Positions 8,185 to 10,013 of a stretch of 10,013 bases of DNA are shown here, piece after piece. Each line of letters starts with the position of its first letter. Position 1 is the stretch's first letter. The stretch spans positions 1-10,013 of the forward strand of contig VXZL01000169.1 of assembly GCA_009845505.1 (NCBI GenBank). Reading direction: 5' to 3'. A program made the translations under genes and the position numbers. The notes under the pieces are model-generated. The model did no database searches. It worked only from the letters and a program-made list of their open reading frames with translations, and was not told the DNA's origin. The DNA comes from Candidatus Poribacteria bacterium. GTDB lineage: Bacteria; Poribacteria; WGA-4E; WGA-3G.

Positions 8185-9966
8185 TTAGACTACAATTTCT
8201 TGGTAGGGGACATAAAGGTCCGTCTTACTCGTCAAGAGTTCACGGGCACCGTCAACAATGTGATGCGGCATAAACGGTTCGCCGTCGTATTTGCGAATCT
8301 GACCGTCTGCCTTAAAGCCTGTTTCACCGCGCAGGAAGCGTGCGAATTGACCGGTGTAGTTACACTCAACAATAATCGAGTGTCCCGATTTCGCAAGCAC
8401 TTCATTTATAGCGTCTTCGTCCATCGGATAGAGCCATTTGAAATGGATATGGTTAGTCGGAATACCGGCTTCCGTGAGTTGTTCAGCCGCTTCGCCAATC
8501 ACACTAAGGGTCGACCCCCATCCAATGAGCGTAATTTGGGCATCTTCGGGTCCTTCAAGCGTCGGCGGCGGTAGGAGTTCAAGGATACCCTCCATCTTCC
8601 GTTGCCGCTTCTCCATGATGTCGCGCCGTTTATGCGGATTCGTGAACTCATCACTAATTAAAGTACCATCTTCGTCGTGGTCATCGGTCGCAACGACATG
8701 AACGTGTCCCGGCGTGCCGGGGATCGCTCTCGGTGAGATACCACTATCCGTAATTTGATACCGGAGGTATTCACCGTCAAGTTGCACGGGACCACTGATA
8801 AGTGCCCCGCGGTCAATTTCCGGATGCCAATTGATGGAGTCAGGGTCAAAGGTTGTGAAGCCCATAGAGAGTGTGAGATCGGAGAGCACCATGCCCGGAC
8901 ATTGGAATTTATCGGCGAGATTAAAGATTTCTGGAATGGTGTCAAAACCGTCCATAATGCTTGTCGGTGCGACGATGATTTTCGGGAAATCGCCTTGACT
9001 GGCACCCAGGATCTGCCATAGATCGCCCTGTTCGGTTTTTGTGGGCAAACCTGTGGAGGGACCCCCGCGTTGGACGTTAATAACAACGATCGGAATCTCC
9101 ATCATCCCTGCGCTGCCAATGGCTTCCGACATGAGTGCGAATCCACCACCTGATGTCGCACACATCGCGCGAGCACCGGCGTGTGCCGCACCAATAACCA
9201 TATTGACAACACTAATTTCGTCCTCACATTGGCGAACCATAATGTTTAGATCGCGGGCATTGTTCGCCATCCAGTGAAGGACACCCGTTGATGGACTCAT
9301 TGGATAGGCAGCGTAAAATTTGACACCTGCCGCTGCGCCTCCCATTGCCATTGCTGAATTTCCGTCAACGAAAGCAAGTGCAGGCTCTTGCTTCTCAAAC
9401 TGCGCTTCAAAGGCGGTAAAGTGTTCCGCTGCATGATTGTAACCCGCGCGCGCGACATCAATATTCGCGTCTACCAACGCTTGTCCTTTACGTCCGAACG
9501 TCAGGTTGATAATGTCTTCGAGTACTTTTAAATCGCCACCAACCATTTTCAAAGCAACACCGAACATACAGATGTTCAACATCAACTTTCTTCTATCTGT
9601 ACCATTGGATAACTCTTTATAGGAGATAGGACAGAGTTGGATATCGTCGCGTTCGGGTGCAGCTTTAACATCATCACTATTATAGATAATGGCACCGCCG
9701 GGGGCGACGTGTGGAAGGTGGGTTTCTAAACTGTTCCGATCCAGTGCGATAATCATGTCTATCTTATCACCGTGGTTGGCGACTGGATCGGAACTAATTC
9801 TGACGGTAAGGAAGGTATGACCGCCGCGGATGAGAGATTGGTAAGCACTATAGGTAAAGACGTGGAGACCGTGTCGAGCACAGATTTGGCTCATACTCTT
9901 ACCAACGGTGTCAATCCCTTGACCGGGTGCCCCTCCTACAGCGATTACAAAATCGTATTTTGCCAT
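8185..9966 (-). CDS. korA: 2-oxoacid:ferredoxin oxidoreductase, fused gamma-alpha subunit
   Basis: This 593-residue protein fuses the gamma domain (about 1-190, opening with AVGGAPGQGIDTVG) to the alpha domain (about 195-590), the arrangement of two-subunit KorAB enzymes. In the alpha domain, YPMSPST (221-227) is a variant of the usual YPITPST substrate and cofactor loop. CEDEIS (247-252), TSGGGFALMSE (271-281) and QRGGPSTGLPT (299-309) follow in family order. The C-terminal part (about 470-590) is the domain with GWGSTLSVIGEA. No ferredoxin-like CxxCxxC domain is present, so electrons leave through the KorB cluster to a separate ferredoxin. GGGAG (9975-9971) lies 4 bp before the ATG. The gene ends in tandem TAA stops and runs into korB. 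The exact 2-oxoacid is not fixed by the sequence. Confidence 0.95.
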   Translation of the reverse strand: MAKYDFVIAVGGAPGQGIDTVGKSMSQICARHGLHVFTYSAYQSLIRGGHTFLTVRISSDPVANHGDKIDMIIALDRNSLETHLPHVAPGGAIIYNSDDVKAAPERDDIQLCPISYKELSNGTDRRKLMLNICMFGVALKMVGGDLKVLEDIINLTFGRKGQALVDANIDVARAGYNHAAEHFTAFEAQFEKQEPALAFVDGNSAMAMGGAAAGVKFYAAYPMSPSTGVLHWMANNARDLNIMVRQCEDEISVVNMVIGAAHAGARAMCATSGGGFALMSEAIGSAGMMEIPIVVINVQRGGPSTGLPTKTEQGDLWQILGASQGDFPKIIVAPTSIMDGFDTIPEIFNLADKFQCPGMVLSDLTLSMGFTTFDPDSINWHPEIDRGALISGPVQLDGEYLRYQITDSGISPRAIPGTPGHVHVVATDDHDEDGTLISDEFTNPHKRRDIMEKRQRKMEGILELLPPPTLEGPEDAQITLIGWGSTLSVIGEAAEQLTEAGIPTNHIHFKWLYPMDEDAINEVLAKSGHSIIVECNYTGQFARFLRGETGFKADGQIRKYDGEPFMPHHIVDGARELLTSKTDLYVPYQEIVV

Positions 9967-9978
9967 CTTGGCTCCCTT

Positions 9979-10013
9979 CTAATAATTTTCCAGATCCCAT
10001 TCTGATGTAGCAC
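9979..10013 (-). CDS. Possible 3' end of an upstream gene (partial)
   Basis: At the window edge a minus-strand frame reads ATSEWDLENY followed by TAG (9981-9979), 12 bp before the korA ATG. The composition and spacing would suit the tail of a preceding gene in the korAB operon. With only ten codons visible, an open frame by chance is likely enough that this remains a suggestion. Confidence 0.3.
   Translation of the reverse strand, partial: ATSEWDLENY

Noticed and set aside
7372..8574. Two plus-strand open frames of 177 and 220 codons
   Set aside because: Both are antisense to korB and korA, which have unmistakable motifs. Neither shows a ribosome binding site or a recognisable domain.

Overview
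The window reads as a compact chromosomal segment of a bacterium that uses Shine-Dalgarno sites, genetic code 11 and at least one TTG start. It holds ten genes on two opposing blocks. An FtsB/DivIC-type divisome protein, a CcmAB cytochrome c maturation transporter and a ferredoxin-dependent 2-oxoacid oxidoreductase suggest a diderm, redox-versatile organism. An all-ankyrin protein, degenerate 7-bp repeat arrays between genes and a palindromic intergenic element would fit a Candidatus Poribacteria-like lineage. That assignment is an impression from gene style, not a demonstrated placement.

Layout. Positions 1-236 are intergenic: a 135-bp palindromic element (78-212) sits inside a degenerate heptamer array. 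A rightward block follows (237-2820): an Eis-like GNAT acetyltransferase, a small cupin protein and an orphan beta-type DNA methyltransferase, with 26- and 32-bp gaps that suggest co-transcription. It converges, with a 17-bp gap, on a leftward block running to the right edge. Read in its direction of transcription, the leftward block is: possible tail of an upstream gene, korA, korB, terminator-like hairpin, ccmA, ccmB, eno, ftsB, and the ankyrin gene, which has its own candidate promoter.

How the genes work together. KorA (fused gamma-alpha) and KorB (TPP and 4Fe-4S beta subunit) form one enzyme. CcmA and CcmB are the ATPase and permease of one transporter. Eno followed by FtsB is a gene pairing also seen in other bacteria. 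The GNAT, cupin and methyltransferase genes share a direction but no obvious pathway.

The least ordinary material lies between genes. At least four arrays of degenerate 7-bp units are present. One supplies the stop codon and last residues of enolase. Another runs into the GNAT start codon, and removing the palindromic element plus one copy of a 4-bp flanking repeat restores six uninterrupted in-phase heptamers there. I see no prophage, CRISPR array, toxin-antitoxin pair, transposase or RNA gene, and no clearly new multi-gene system. No gene-free stretch exceeds 300 bases.
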